A DNA stretch of 54,352 nt. Origin: an uncultured Saprospiraceae bacterium. Its GTDB lineage: Bacteria; Bacteroidota; Bacteroidia; Chitinophagales; Saprospiraceae. How positions within the stretch are numbered: position 1 is the stretch's first letter; each line of letters starts with the position of its first letter. Positions 7,358 through 17,317 of the stretch are shown here, piece after piece. Made by a program: the position numbers and the translations under genes. The DNA is taken from contig CALFWZ010000053.1 of the NCBI GenBank assembly GCA_937928405.1, forward strand, positions 1 through 54,352, given 5' to 3'. The notes under the pieces are model-generated. The model ran no database searches. It saw nothing but the letters and a program-made list of their open reading frames with translations, and was not told where the DNA came from.

Positions 7358-10300
7358 TTATTCATTAGAAATACGAATCGCTTCCGGCTTACTCCAAGTC
7401 ACTGCCTCATTCGCATAATACAACCAAGCTGAAGAGGCTGCCGCGGAATATTCACCAGGGATATCTGCTTTCAAATCCAAGTTAATTTCTTTCGTAGCAG
7501 ACGGACCTAATTCTCTAAAATAGAAAACCAAATAACCATCAAATAATTCATAATAGTCAAAAACGGATTGCGCTTCCATTTCTTTTAGCTGCCAAGCTTG
7601 TACACTCAGTCCAGCAGGAATACCCAATTTGATAATCGGATTGGTCACCGCTTCCGTGGTCGTATTTTTCAAGGTTACTGCCAGTCTTTGCTGATCGCCC
7701 ATTTTCGCTTTCTTATTTTTTAGTTTCGTAGAAAGCTTCAATGCACAATCTTCATCACTCACAGGAAGTAAGGTATGGTATTGCAATCCAAGGTAATAAG
7801 GAATCGCCTGATCGGTATCAGAAAAGCTTATTTTCACTTTATTTTTTCCAGTTTTTAAATACGGTGCTAACTTATCCAACACCACGTCCTCGCCACGCTT
7901 ATCTCCGTATTTTTGCTTACCCGCTTTCTTGCCATTTACAGAAACGGTAATCGTACCCGTCCGTTGACCAGTGTCTACCTTTTGTGCGTAAGTCACCATC
8001 GCTTTCATCGCTAATACCGTGGCTTGGGTAGAACCATAACCATAGGTTGATTTACCGTTTCGAATATAATTCATGGCCTGTAATAATTCGAGATGCGACT
8101 CATTGTCTTGCATGATAGCCAGCGCCGCCAAAGCCGTTGTTTCGATGTCTTTAGAAACACCGCGAGAGTTGACCACGGTATTGGCAGCTCTACTCCACTT
8201 CCCGTCTTCTCCCTGCTTTGCTAATAATAATTTTAGAAACTGCTTCGCTCTTTTATCCTCTAGTTTAAAAAATGTATTCGTCATCAATCCTAATAGATAA
8301 GGATCTTCGGAAGACAACGCTTCTTTGGCTGATTTTTCAATTTCCTTTTTTATTTTTGTCCCCATGCCCGCTTCTACCAACGCCCAAACGATATAGGCAT
8401 CATAAACCGGATCATTGGATTTCCAACTATGCAAACCGCGCTTACTCAACAACCAGCCACCATCGCCATTGCGACGCTCTAACAACCATTTGGCATTGCG
8501 ATCAATCATTTTTTGATCTACTGGAAAGACGCGTTTCATATCCGTAAACTGTAATATTCCATACGCCGTCAGCGCTTCGTGCCCAGGAGGTTTACCAAAC
8601 CAATCAAAACCACCGCCTTTTACTTCATAACCGGTCAGTCGATTGTATCCCGACTTTAGATGCTTCATTAAATTCTTCTTTGTTTTCGAATCCAAATTTC
8701 CAGTCGATTTCAAATATTCTAAAATCAAAAGATTAGGATAATTAGACGAAGAAGTTTGTTCAAAACATCCACGAGGTTGTCGCACCATCCGCTTTAGGTC
8801 TGCTTGTAATTGCTGATCTATAGAGGTCTGGGCATTCAGCGTTAGGTTAATAGAACCTGCCACGGGATCTTTCACATCTAATATAAACGTCTGCGATAAT
8901 TCCTGGCTGGTAAAGCCTTGCTCGACAGGAAAACCACGGGAAAGAATTTCTATTTTCTCCGTTACATTATCTTTAAATCCACCACCTGCAAAACCAATTT
9001 TCAAGGTAGTGCCAGGATGTGGTGACAAAGCTTGTACTGGAATAAAAATAGTATTTCCTTTATTTGGCAACAACTTAACTACTTCATTAAAACCATCCAA
9101 TAATTTTAGTTCGGCTGGTAATTCAAGCTCTAATTTTCCAGTAACTGCTTGATTCGTTTTATTATCAAAGATAACTGGGATACGCAATTCGTCGCCCATC
9201 AATACCCGAGCCGGGACTTTGACATTCATACCCAATGGAATCTCATTAGAAAATATTTTAGTACCTCGTCCAATGCCACCATCTTGTCCAAAACCTTCCA
9301 AAGTCGCTCGGAAACTCGTCAAAGCATCAGAGGTATAAAAACTTACCTTCGCGGTACCGTCCATTCCAGTTTCCACTTCTGGATTCCAGTAAAGCGTTTT
9401 TCGGAAATCAGTGCGCTGGCCATTAGGTATTGCTTGTTCTTTTTGCTCATAAACTGGCGCGTAAAATTCTTCTGGTTGATGAAATCCCCATTGACGATAG
9501 GCGATAACGGTTTGAGTTTGAAGATTACCATTCGTTCGAGCGGTAGAGGGTGCTATTCTTTTCTTTTTCTTAGCGATCCGATCTTTAGCTGCCGGTATTT
9601 CATTGAGTGTAGAAGCTTTTTCTTCTCTCTTTTCTTTCGCAGCACCCAATCTTTCATCTGCCATGACTGGTGGAGGAGCAGCTTCTTCCGCAAGGACTTC
9701 TTCTTTTTCTGGAATCAACTTACCACGAACTCGAATACCATCAATATAATAATCTACTGCATCCGATCGTGATCCACGCACAACTACATTTTGTCCTTCG
9801 TCTACTTGAGACATTCCAGCAGTAGTGGCAGCAATGGCATCTATGTTTTTGGTGGGAAGTTTTTTAATATCCTTAGAAGTAATGGTCATTCCAGAGGTGG
9901 TATTGTCTTTTTCAATTAATGGGACCGAATACCCTACCACTTCTATTTCATTCAGGGTATTGCCACTTTCGTAAAGAGACAAATCGACTTCGTGTTTGGT
10001 ATTTTTTTTCAACTCGACAGTTCCAACAAAATCTACATAACCAATATAACTAACCAAGACATCATATTTTCCAGGATCTAATTCTTCTTTAAATCTGCCA
10101 TCCACATCTGCCAGAACTCCTTTAATCAATTTACCATCTTGCATAAATTGGATATTTGCTCCAATCAAGGTTTCTCTATTATGCGCATCCAATACATCTC
10201 CAGCTATAGAGGTTTTCGAATCAGCCATTTTTTCAGACTTAATTTCCATTGATTCCATTTCAAAAATCCGAACATTCAGATCATTCTTAAATCCATAGAA

Positions 10301-12556
10301 ATATGCTTTTTGTTGAACTTTATTCTTGGAGACAGTGACCAAGGTATGTCTTGGATTCAATGGTATATCATCAATCTTATATCTACCATTTACATCGGTC
10401 ATCACAAATTTATCTGTTCCAGTAATTTCTACTTTTGCATGACTAACTGGATCACCATGTTGATTCGTAACAACTCCCGCAATCGCTATTTCTTCATGCT
10501 TAAATTTCATCGCAGCTAATCCTTCTCCTCGTGCCGCATTCCAATCAAACCGTCTCCACCCTTGGGTCAGCATCAAATGATCCAACGCCAACACTTGATC
10601 TTTTTCTGGATGATCTTCCGCAGGATCAAAATAGAAATTAGGTTCTTCAACGGTGCCTTTTAATTCTGAATTTAATAAAACAGAACCCAGAATATTGCCT
10701 TGCTTGTCATCCGCAAAAGAAAGCAAATTATCATCTGCTACTGCCAGAGAAAACTTCCCACTCAAGGGAATTCCACGGTCATCACGAACCGCAATTTTTA
10801 AATTGACAGCATCACGAGGTTGATAATTCGGTTTGTCCGCCGTAATGTCAATGGAAAGTTTTTTATCTGGATGTAAAAAGACCATGCGTTCCGCACGAGG
10901 CATTTCCTGTGCGTCAAACAACGTCAACTGTGCCATTCCAATCTTGGTATCTTTCGTAGATAATCTCACTTCTTGTACGCCTGCGATTGGAGTTGTAGTG
11001 ACAAACCCGTATATCTCTCCTCGGCTTTGTAAAACCAACGTCATAGATTCTGCTTCCGTACTATTAATCGCCACAGTCAATTCGTCTCCTGAATTTTTTA
11101 GCACCCGCAATCCATAGCCCTTTTCTACAGCAGTTGGTAAGGCATATTCTTCTTTGATGCCTTCCGGCTGAATGATACGCGCAAAATAAGATTGGTTATT
11201 TTCTGGTTTGAAGTTCAGGGCGCCCATGCCTTGGTGGTAAGTAGAAAATTCCGCTACTTCGTTTCCTTTTTTATCGACAATGATTCCTGTCACATCGGCA
11301 GGCTTCCCAAATTCGTTGAGGGCTTTAAACGCTAAGCCATTTTCTAATTCCGTTAATAGATATCCTCCTTCTGGTAAAAACTGTAAATCAATTTTATTTA
11401 AAATAATAGGAACAGAACGAGCGATAGATTCGGTTTGTCCAAGGTGCTCAATTAATATATTCACCAGTCCATCGGTCGTTTTCAGATTATTAGGTAACGA
11501 AAATTTAATCTTTGCCTTTCCATCTCGATCCGTTTTAGCGGTTAAGACCTTTTGCTTTTTACCATCTAACAATAAAACATAGCTAAATTTCTTTTTGGAC
11601 AGTGGCTTATTGTCCAATGCTTTTAATGCTAAGTCAGCAGATACTTCATCGCCAGGACCATAGGCCTCGCGAGCCATATCGAGGGTCATCTTTAGTTTAG
11701 GCAATACCGGTTTTTGTACTTGAATTTTTTGTTCAAAAAACAAATCCTGATTCTTTTGCCAATTCGTGTACGCCTTAATCGTATATCGTCCACCAACCGC
11801 ATTTGCATCCAATTTAAAACTTCCTCTACCTGCACCATTGGGCGCCAGTACCTTAAGGAATTTCAGTTTATTTCCGTTGGGGCCTAATAATTCGACATAA
11901 AGCATATCACTCTTTCGGCTAGGCTTTAAAGAATTGGCGTCCCGCAAAAAGGCATTAAACCAAATCTTTTCACCGGGCTCAAAAAAGGGACGGTCAAACT
12001 GTAGATAGACTTTTTCGGTGGCAAAATGTTCCTCGTGTTCTGCTAAGATATTTTTTAAACTTTGTACAAAAACAGTGGAGGTAGGTTCACTTGGGGTATT
12101 ATCAACGATATCTGCGACGGCGGTATCAACGGGTGCTGTTGGCTCCCGTTCGGTTTTAAAAATAGTTTTATAAGGTGTTGGAAAAATTTTCGGGTCACCG
12201 TGACTAATTGGTGGCACATAGGCGTTCATATCCGAAGCATCATTGACCACCATTTCAACTACAATACTAGTATCTAAAGGTGTTGCAATAATGGGTGTAG
12301 TAGGTTGCATCGCCTCGCTCAATTGAGGTGGCGGAATTGGGTTGGCGGTCGTGCCGCTCAACATATAATATAAGACTAAGAATAACATCATCGTAAAAAA
12401 GATTAAGGACATTAAGAAATAATACCTACGAGATGAGGTCGGCGGGTCTAGAATGCCTTCCATTTTATTCCATGCATGGTCAGAAAATTCGAACTCGTAA
12501 TTTTCGATTTTCGATTTTATTTTTTGATCGATATTTTTGTTGGACGATTTTTTCAT
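7358..12556 (-). CDS. membrane-anchored alpha-2-macroglobulin-like protein with anti-sigma-like head and TonB-plug-like segment
   Basis: A mosaic of 1732 residues. Residues 1-44 are a charged cytoplasmic head (FSDHAWNKMEGILD), the kind seen on Bacteroidota proteins encoded next to ECF sigma factors. A transmembrane helix follows at about 45-66, then a Pro/Thr-rich linker. Residues 180-285 are an MG2-type macroglobulin domain (VYLQFDRPFFEPGEKIWF). Two carboxypeptidase-regulatory beta-sandwiches lie near 688-770 and 780-865. Residues 870-945 resemble a TonB-receptor plug (VVVRGSRSDAVDYYIDGIRV), but no beta-barrel follows. The alpha-2-macroglobulin core (LYWNPEVETG, about 1054) and thioester domain come next. 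The thioester motif GCFEQ is intact, with Cys1264. Family members trap proteases in the periplasm. The start overlaps the sigma-factor stop by 4 bp (ATGA), so translation is coupled. A link between envelope stress sensing and protease trapping is inference. Confidence 0.85.
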   Translation of the reverse strand: MKKSSNKNIDQKIKSKIENYEFEFSDHAWNKMEGILDPPTSSRRYYFLMSLIFFTMMLFLVLYYMLSGTTANPIPPPQLSEAMQPTTPIIATPLDTSIVVEMVVNDASDMNAYVPPISHGDPKIFPTPYKTIFKTEREPTAPVDTAVADIVDNTPSEPTSTVFVQSLKNILAEHEEHFATEKVYLQFDRPFFEPGEKIWFNAFLRDANSLKPSRKSDMLYVELLGPNGNKLKFLKVLAPNGAGRGSFKLDANAVGGRYTIKAYTNWQKNQDLFFEQKIQVQKPVLPKLKMTLDMAREAYGPGDEVSADLALKALDNKPLSKKKFSYVLLLDGKKQKVLTAKTDRDGKAKIKFSLPNNLKTTDGLVNILIEHLGQTESIARSVPIILNKIDLQFLPEGGYLLTELENGLAFKALNEFGKPADVTGIIVDKKGNEVAEFSTYHQGMGALNFKPENNQSYFARIIQPEGIKEEYALPTAVEKGYGLRVLKNSGDELTVAINSTEAESMTLVLQSRGEIYGFVTTTPIAGVQEVRLSTKDTKIGMAQLTLFDAQEMPRAERMVFLHPDKKLSIDITADKPNYQPRDAVNLKIAVRDDRGIPLSGKFSLAVADDNLLSFADDKQGNILGSVLLNSELKGTVEEPNFYFDPAEDHPEKDQVLALDHLMLTQGWRRFDWNAARGEGLAAMKFKHEEIAIAGVVTNQHGDPVSHAKVEITGTDKFVMTDVNGRYKIDDIPLNPRHTLVTVSKNKVQQKAYFYGFKNDLNVRIFEMESMEIKSEKMADSKTSIAGDVLDAHNRETLIGANIQFMQDGKLIKGVLADVDGRFKEELDPGKYDVLVSYIGYVDFVGTVELKKNTKHEVDLSLYESGNTLNEIEVVGYSVPLIEKDNTTSGMTITSKDIKKLPTKNIDAIAATTAGMSQVDEGQNVVVRGSRSDAVDYYIDGIRVRGKLIPEKEEVLAEEAAPPPVMADERLGAAKEKREEKASTLNEIPAAKDRIAKKKKRIAPSTARTNGNLQTQTVIAYRQWGFHQPEEFYAPVYEQKEQAIPNGQRTDFRKTLYWNPEVETGMDGTAKVSFYTSDALTSFRATLEGFGQDGGIGRGTKIFSNEIPLGMNVKVPARVLMGDELRIPVIFDNKTNQAVTGKLELELPAELKLLDGFNEVVKLLPNKGNTIFIPVQALSPHPGTTLKIGFAGGGFKDNVTEKIEILSRGFPVEQGFTSQELSQTFILDVKDPVAGSINLTLNAQTSIDQQLQADLKRMVRQPRGCFEQTSSSNYPNLLILEYLKSTGNLDSKTKKNLMKHLKSGYNRLTGYEVKGGGFDWFGKPPGHEALTAYGILQFTDMKRVFPVDQKMIDRNAKWLLERRNGDGGWLLSKRGLHSWKSNDPVYDAYIVWALVEAGMGTKIKKEIEKSAKEALSSEDPYLLGLMTNTFFKLEDKRAKQFLKLLLAKQGEDGKWSRAANTVVNSRGVSKDIETTALAALAIMQDNESHLELLQAMNYIRNGKSTYGYGSTQATVLAMKAMVTYAQKVDTGQRTGTITVSVNGKKAGKQKYGDKRGEDVVLDKLAPYLKTGKNKVKISFSDTDQAIPYYLGLQYHTLLPVSDEDCALKLSTKLKNKKAKMGDQQRLAVTLKNTTTEAVTNPIIKLGIPAGLSVQAWQLKEMEAQSVFDYYELFDGYLVFYFRELGPSATKEINLDLKADIPGEYSAAASSAWLYYANEAVTWSKPEAIRISNE

Positions 12557-13113
12557 ATCCTAATTCGATTAGGGTTATATTGAGACAGCTTTTGCTGTAA
12601 TATTTTGCGGGCAGCAGCTAAATGATATTTGGAGGTCTGTGCACTGATCTTGAGCAATTCTCCAATTTCCCGGTGTTTATAACCATCTACCACATAGAGC
12701 GAAAAAACGGTACGGGCGTGAATGGGAAGCGCTTGAATCGCTTTGTATAAATCCTCCGCATACAACTGGTCTATCACTTCCGGATTTACTTCCATTTCTT
12801 TTTCACTATTATAATCCATCACTTCCCGATATTTTGCTTGGGTACGCACGTAGTCGATGGCGGTGTGAAAAACGATTTTTGAGAGCCAACCAGCAAAAGG
12901 ACCTGTTGCTTCGTATTGATCCAGTTTTTGAAATATTTTAAAAAATGCTCGATTCAATACATCGGTGGCTTCTTCCTTATGCCCCGTATATCGCATGCAG
13001 ATACCGAGTAGCTTACCATAGTACCGCTGGTACAATAGCTGTTGTCCTCGGCGATCTTGCCGAATACAAGCTTTGATCAATTCCTGATCGGTACTATGAT
13101 TGGTTAATTTCAT
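12553..13113 (-). CDS. ECF-type RNA polymerase sigma factor
   Basis: A 186-residue sigma-70 family factor of the extracytoplasmic-function class. Region 2 spans about residues 25-95 (LLYQRYYGKLLGICMRYTG, then FAGWLSKIVFHTAIDYVR). Region 4 spans about 120-172 with the helix-turn-helix GYKHREIGELLKISAQTSK, followed by RKILQQKL. There is no region 1.1 or 3. It is the first gene of a two-gene unit, and its stop codon overlaps the start of the macroglobulin-like gene by 4 bp. The downstream protein's cytoplasmic head is the obvious candidate to hold this sigma factor at the membrane (inference). A gap of about 500 bp with no recognised promoter lies upstream. Confidence 0.93.
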   Translation of the reverse strand: MKLTNHSTDQELIKACIRQDRRGQQLLYQRYYGKLLGICMRYTGHKEEATDVLNRAFFKIFQKLDQYEATGPFAGWLSKIVFHTAIDYVRTQAKYREVMDYNSEKEMEVNPEVIDQLYAEDLYKAIQALPIHARTVFSLYVVDGYKHREIGELLKISAQTSKYHLAAARKILQQKLSQYNPNRIRI

Positions 13114-13610
13114 TTAAAATTATTGCCTTCATTTATATAACGAGGTGAAAAAAGCTTATGGTTGGTGAGGTTGGTGTTTTTTTATAAAAAATAATGAAAA
13201 TCAAGAAGGTTGAAAAAGATTTTAGCCAACAATTCCGAACAGCTCTACCCTCTTTAGGTTAGGAATGATTAGACGTATTTTTATCATGTTTTAAACTTAA
13301 AAAAATAATCGCACCTATTTTCTATCACAGAAAACAAATTAATATTTTATTTTAAAACATATTTATTATTGAAATAAAAGTATTTACACATTGACATCCT
13401 ATAATTCACCAGAATATCCCCGTCACAAAAAATCACAAAGTCTGGTTGAATATAAGGTAAATAGGTTGAGTTAAACCGTGAATCACCCTATCTTGGACTC
13501 GAAACGACGATATATTACCTTCCTTCCTTTTTTCTCCCACTATTTTCTTCTCCCTTTTTCTCCTCCTTACGACTTACATTTTACGACTTCCCCCGCTTAC
13601 AATTTTCAAC
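13114..13610. other. intergenic region between divergent genes
   Basis: A 497-bp AT-rich gap that should contain the promoters of the sigma factor (minus) and of the Ig/SprB protein (plus). I could not place a clear TAnnTTTG box in either direction. The last 110 bp before the plus-strand start are strongly pyrimidine-rich (runs of CTTCCTTCC/TTTTCTCC). No coding potential or sizeable inverted repeat was noted. Confidence 0.4.
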
Positions 13611-16600
13611 ATGACATTAAATTTACGAACCAACCTAGCGGGGCTATTTTTGCTACTCACAGCATTACCCATTTTTGCAACTAACATTGCTATTATCGAA
13701 AGCCAATCTTTTCATCCTTTACAAACAATGGATGTAGCATGGGAAGAAATCATCACCGGAATGGGACATCAGGCCACGATTCTACCACAGTCTACCTTAG
13801 ATGATATAACCAATCTTAATGATTACGATGCTTTAATCGTTTCTTCTGGATTAATAGCGACACCAGACATGCACAAAAACACGATCGAAGCTTTCGTACA
13901 AAGCGGTCGTAACGCTTATATCCAATCAGAATTTTCGGTCACCCATTGTGGAAATGTCACCTTCGCACAAATTGTTAATAATAACGGAGGAAGTTTTCAG
14001 TGGTTAGGAGCACAAGCAGGAAGTGTTGCTCCAATGACCATTGCTGCGCCTTTCAATGAAGGTGCTGGTACGGTAGATGCACTTTTCTATTTTTGGTATG
14101 GTACCTATGGAGAAGGTGACGACACGGTTGTTCCTTTTCTGGAAGGACAAGATAAATCTTGGGGTTTTGTTTTTAACAGCCCTAATCCAGATCACGGAAT
14201 GGCAATTACCACAGCCGATCAGGATTGGATCAGAATTCGTCATAGTGATCTTTTGATGGAAAATATTTTATTACAACTAACTTTCGAACCAGTAGCAATT
14301 GAGCCAACAGTTACTATTGAGCAGACACTCACACCAGATTGTGCAGGAGAAGATTACGAATTCACTGCCAGCATTATTGATTCCATTCCTGAAATTACGT
14401 TACAATGGCGGATCAACGGCCACGCTGTAGCAGGTGCCAATCAAGCCATTTTTACGGTTACTAACCTGATGGATAGTGATGTGGTGGAATGCTTACTTGG
14501 TTTAAATAATAACAACCAAAATTATCTACACCTTTCAAACCCAATTCTAGTGGCACCAGTAGCACCATTAGCAGAAATAACCGTAGAAATTTCCGCTAGT
14601 GAATTACTAACCTGCGCTAACGAAACCATTATTCTAACCGCAACCGGAAACAACTGGGGAACTCAGCCAACATTTGCGTGGAGCGTTAACGGTGTAGAAA
14701 TTACCAATCAAAACAATGCTAGTTTTACAACTACTGCCACGGCTAACCAAAATATTACTTGCACGGTAAATAGCAATGCAGCTTGTACTACAACTGCTTT
14801 GGCCATCTCAAATACAGTCACCATTGATACGATTATTACGACTATTCCTACGCTTAATATCGCTGCCAATAACACAGAAATTTGTGCCGGTACAACAGTC
14901 GATTTTTCTGCAGCAGGTGATGATTGGAATGCAACTACTAGCTTCGAATGGTTGCTGGATGGCATTGCTGTAGCTAACACACCAACCTTTACATCAGATC
15001 TTATAGAAAACGGACAAACGGTAACAGCAGTACTTTCCCACACCAATGAATGCGGTGACTTAGTGACTATATCTTCCAATCCTATTGCGATTACGGTCAA
15101 CAATCAAGTTACACCATCGGTCACTGTTTATGCCAATCTTTCTCAGGCTTGTCCAGGAGAGGCGATCACTTATACGGCTACCGGAGATCACTGGGGCAAC
15201 AATCCACAACTAAAGTGGATGGTAAACGGAAATACGATTATCACCACCGCTAGCAACGAATTTGTGTACAGCCAGTCTGCTACTACGCAGCTGATTAGTT
15301 GCGAATTAATCAGCAGTGAATCTTGTACTACTGAAAATAATATTATTTCCAATCTAGTATCTGTTGCTGCGCTTTCTACCGAAGCCGCAACCCTAGCGAT
15401 CGAAGCAGACAATCCATATGTATGTAACGGAAGCGTCGTTAATTTTCGGGCTTTAGGAGATCATTGGGGAGAATCTCCAAACTTCGAATGGCGTGTAAAT
15501 GGAACAGTGGTAAATACAAGTTCTGCTTTTTATTCTGCTGCTAATTTACAGACTGGAAGTCAGGTTACTTGTCGACTAACAACAAACAAGCCTTGTCTTG
15601 GTTTGGCTACTTTGGAATCGAATACCGTATCTATTGAAGCGAGTAATTTTCAGCTAGAATTAATTGAAAAAACAGATGCTACTTGTGGCAACGATAATGG
15701 TTTAGTCGAATTCGCCATCGAAGGCGGCTTAGCACCTTACCGTATTCAGTGGAATAACGGATTGAACGAGAGTTTTAATGACGAATTAGCACCCGGTGTT
15801 TACGAAATTTTTGCAATTGATGCGAACGGTTGTACTGCTGAATTAGCAGTTACAGTAGAAGGAATCATGCATCCACAAATCGAAACTTTAGCCGTACAAG
15901 ATGCTACTTGTGTAGGTTCTCTTGGTGAAGCTACCATCGAAATGGAAAACCCAACAATCGACTATACTTACCGTTGGGTAAACGAGCAAAATTTTATTGT
16001 GAGTGATTCTACTCGCTTGGTAAATGCACGAGTAGGTGACTATACTATTTTAATTACTGATCCAAATGGCTGCACAACTGAGCGAGAGATTACCATCACT
16101 GAAACCGTAGAAATACAAGCAGAAATTCTAACAGATACGATCATCCAATTAGGAGAAGAAGCGACGTTGAGTTTAGATATTTTTGCTACGAGTCCTGTAA
16201 GTATTGCTTGGAAAGATTCTACGGTATTGAGTTGTAATGATTGTTTTGAAACTTCAACTATTCCAACGGAATCTACTATTTACACAGCCGTAATCACTTC
16301 TCAAGAAGGTTGCCAAATGGAAGTAAGTCAAGCCATCAAAGTTACTAAAGCAAAAGAAATTCATATCCCAAATGCTTTCTCACCAAACGGAGATGGTATC
16401 AATGATTACTTTACGGTTTTTGGCGGAACCTCTTATGTTCGCAATATAAAATCTTTACAAATTTTTAACCGTTGGGGAGCAAAAGTATTTAGCAAAAATA
16501 ATATGGATATCAATGATGAAGCCCAGGGATGGAATGGAAAATTAGGTGCGAAAGATAGTGGTATGGGTGTATATATCTACGTAGCAGAAATTGAATTTAT

Positions 16601-16649
16601 CGACGGCGAAACTACGGTAATGACCGGAGATGTTAGCCTGATGAAATAA
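13611..16649 (+). CDS. large secreted Ig-like/SprB-repeat protein with gliding-associated C-terminal domain
   Basis: A 1012-residue T9SS cargo. Signal peptide 1-23 (LLLTALPIFA). Residues 24-230 form an alpha/beta domain (IAIIESQSFHP, DALIVSSG, AYIQSEF) that looks like a glutamine-amidotransferase-like or ThuA-like fold; no catalytic triad was confirmed. Five Ig-like domains follow at about 237-680. Each has a first-strand Cys and four share a G[DN][HDN]W[GN] motif (GNNWG, GDDWN, GDHWG twice). Two SprB-type repeats (DATCG..., then DATCVG...) lie at about 683-830 and end in DANGCT and DPNGCT. Residues 916-1012 are the type B gliding-associated tail: IPNAFSPNGDGIND, LQIFNRWGAKVF and the closing GDVSLMK. 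It is probably a surface adhesin or matrix protein. A UUCG-loop terminator follows at 16680. Confidence 0.88.
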   Translation: MTLNLRTNLAGLFLLLTALPIFATNIAIIESQSFHPLQTMDVAWEEIITGMGHQATILPQSTLDDITNLNDYDALIVSSGLIATPDMHKNTIEAFVQSGRNAYIQSEFSVTHCGNVTFAQIVNNNGGSFQWLGAQAGSVAPMTIAAPFNEGAGTVDALFYFWYGTYGEGDDTVVPFLEGQDKSWGFVFNSPNPDHGMAITTADQDWIRIRHSDLLMENILLQLTFEPVAIEPTVTIEQTLTPDCAGEDYEFTASIIDSIPEITLQWRINGHAVAGANQAIFTVTNLMDSDVVECLLGLNNNNQNYLHLSNPILVAPVAPLAEITVEISASELLTCANETIILTATGNNWGTQPTFAWSVNGVEITNQNNASFTTTATANQNITCTVNSNAACTTTALAISNTVTIDTIITTIPTLNIAANNTEICAGTTVDFSAAGDDWNATTSFEWLLDGIAVANTPTFTSDLIENGQTVTAVLSHTNECGDLVTISSNPIAITVNNQVTPSVTVYANLSQACPGEAITYTATGDHWGNNPQLKWMVNGNTIITTASNEFVYSQSATTQLISCELISSESCTTENNIISNLVSVAALSTEAATLAIEADNPYVCNGSVVNFRALGDHWGESPNFEWRVNGTVVNTSSAFYSAANLQTGSQVTCRLTTNKPCLGLATLESNTVSIEASNFQLELIEKTDATCGNDNGLVEFAIEGGLAPYRIQWNNGLNESFNDELAPGVYEIFAIDANGCTAELAVTVEGIMHPQIETLAVQDATCVGSLGEATIEMENPTIDYTYRWVNEQNFIVSDSTRLVNARVGDYTILITDPNGCTTEREITITETVEIQAEILTDTIIQLGEEATLSLDIFATSPVSIAWKDSTVLSCNDCFETSTIPTESTIYTAVITSQEGCQMEVSQAIKVTKAKEIHIPNAFSPNGDGINDYFTVFGGTSYVRNIKSLQIFNRWGAKVFSKNNMDINDEAQGWNGKLGAKDSGMGVYIYVAEIEFIDGETTVMTGDVSLMK

Positions 16650-16679
16650 AAAATATAGTCGTTTAATAATGTCATGTTC

Positions 16680-16713
16680 AGGGAGGTTACTTCGGTAGCC
16701 TCTCTTTTTTTTT
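16680..16713 (+). terminator. intrinsic terminator with UUCG tetraloop
   Basis: Stem AGGGAGGTTAC / GTAGCCTCTCT (wobble pairs allowed) closed by TTCG and followed by nine T. It ends transcription of the Ig/SprB gene just ahead of the next reading frame. Confidence 0.88.
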
Positions 16714-16744
16714 GTATATTAGTATTGAATTTCAATTCAAACTT

Positions 16745-17317
16745 ATGCTAAAAAAAATATGCTTCAGCTTTTTATTTTTCTATTTAATTCCCTTTGGAAT
16801 CCTATCTGCGCAACTAGCCCTCCCTGCTGATTTCCAAACAAAACTTACTGCCACAGGGCTGAGTTTTTTTATGCCCGTGGAACATAATTTCAAAATAGAA
16901 AAGGTCTATAAAAATGACCTACAACCTTATGATTTCGCAATTCGTCAAAAAAAGAATAAGGTAGAAATCAGATATTTAGTCATCCCTGACACTGGAATTA
17001 TTGCTGGTGGCTACCCACATCTCAACTTTTCTAATCGAACCATGACGCTAGCTTCTAACGATGATGACGAAGCTAATTCTGCGATTTCTGTTTTACAAAT
17101 ATCTGAAAAAACACTCCATGAAAAATACCACGCAGACTGGGGAGCCATTTCCTTTTTCAGACCCAAAGCATCTTTCTCTTATGCACATTATTGTAAGTTG
17201 GTAGCACTCTACCGAGAAGGACTCGGCTATGTTTATACCTTCTTTCTTTACAATGATGTGAATGTGGAATTTAACGCGGGGTATGATTTGTTGGAATTTG
17301 AGGAATGGACAAAGTGA
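16745..17317 (+). CDS. secreted protein of unknown function
   Basis: 190 residues from ATG at 16745. A possible TTG 33 nt upstream would sit in the T run of the preceding terminator and is unlikely. Residues 1-22 form a signal peptide (LFFYLIPFGILSAQ). The mature part is rich in beta-type sequence (VEIRYLVIP, YVYTFFLYND) with no cysteines apart from one at about residue 153. No domain was recognised. It stands alone after a strong terminator and before a 438-bp gap. Confidence 0.65.
   Translation: MLKKICFSFLFFYLIPFGILSAQLALPADFQTKLTATGLSFFMPVEHNFKIEKVYKNDLQPYDFAIRQKKNKVEIRYLVIPDTGIIAGGYPHLNFSNRTMTLASNDDDEANSAISVLQISEKTLHEKYHADWGAISFFRPKASFSYAHYCKLVALYREGLGYVYTFFLYNDVNVEFNAGYDLLEFEEWTK

Noticed and set aside
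9149..9772. 207-residue plus-strand frame inside the macroglobulin-like gene
   Set aside because: Low-quality Phe/Ser-rich translation antisense to a well-supported coding region.
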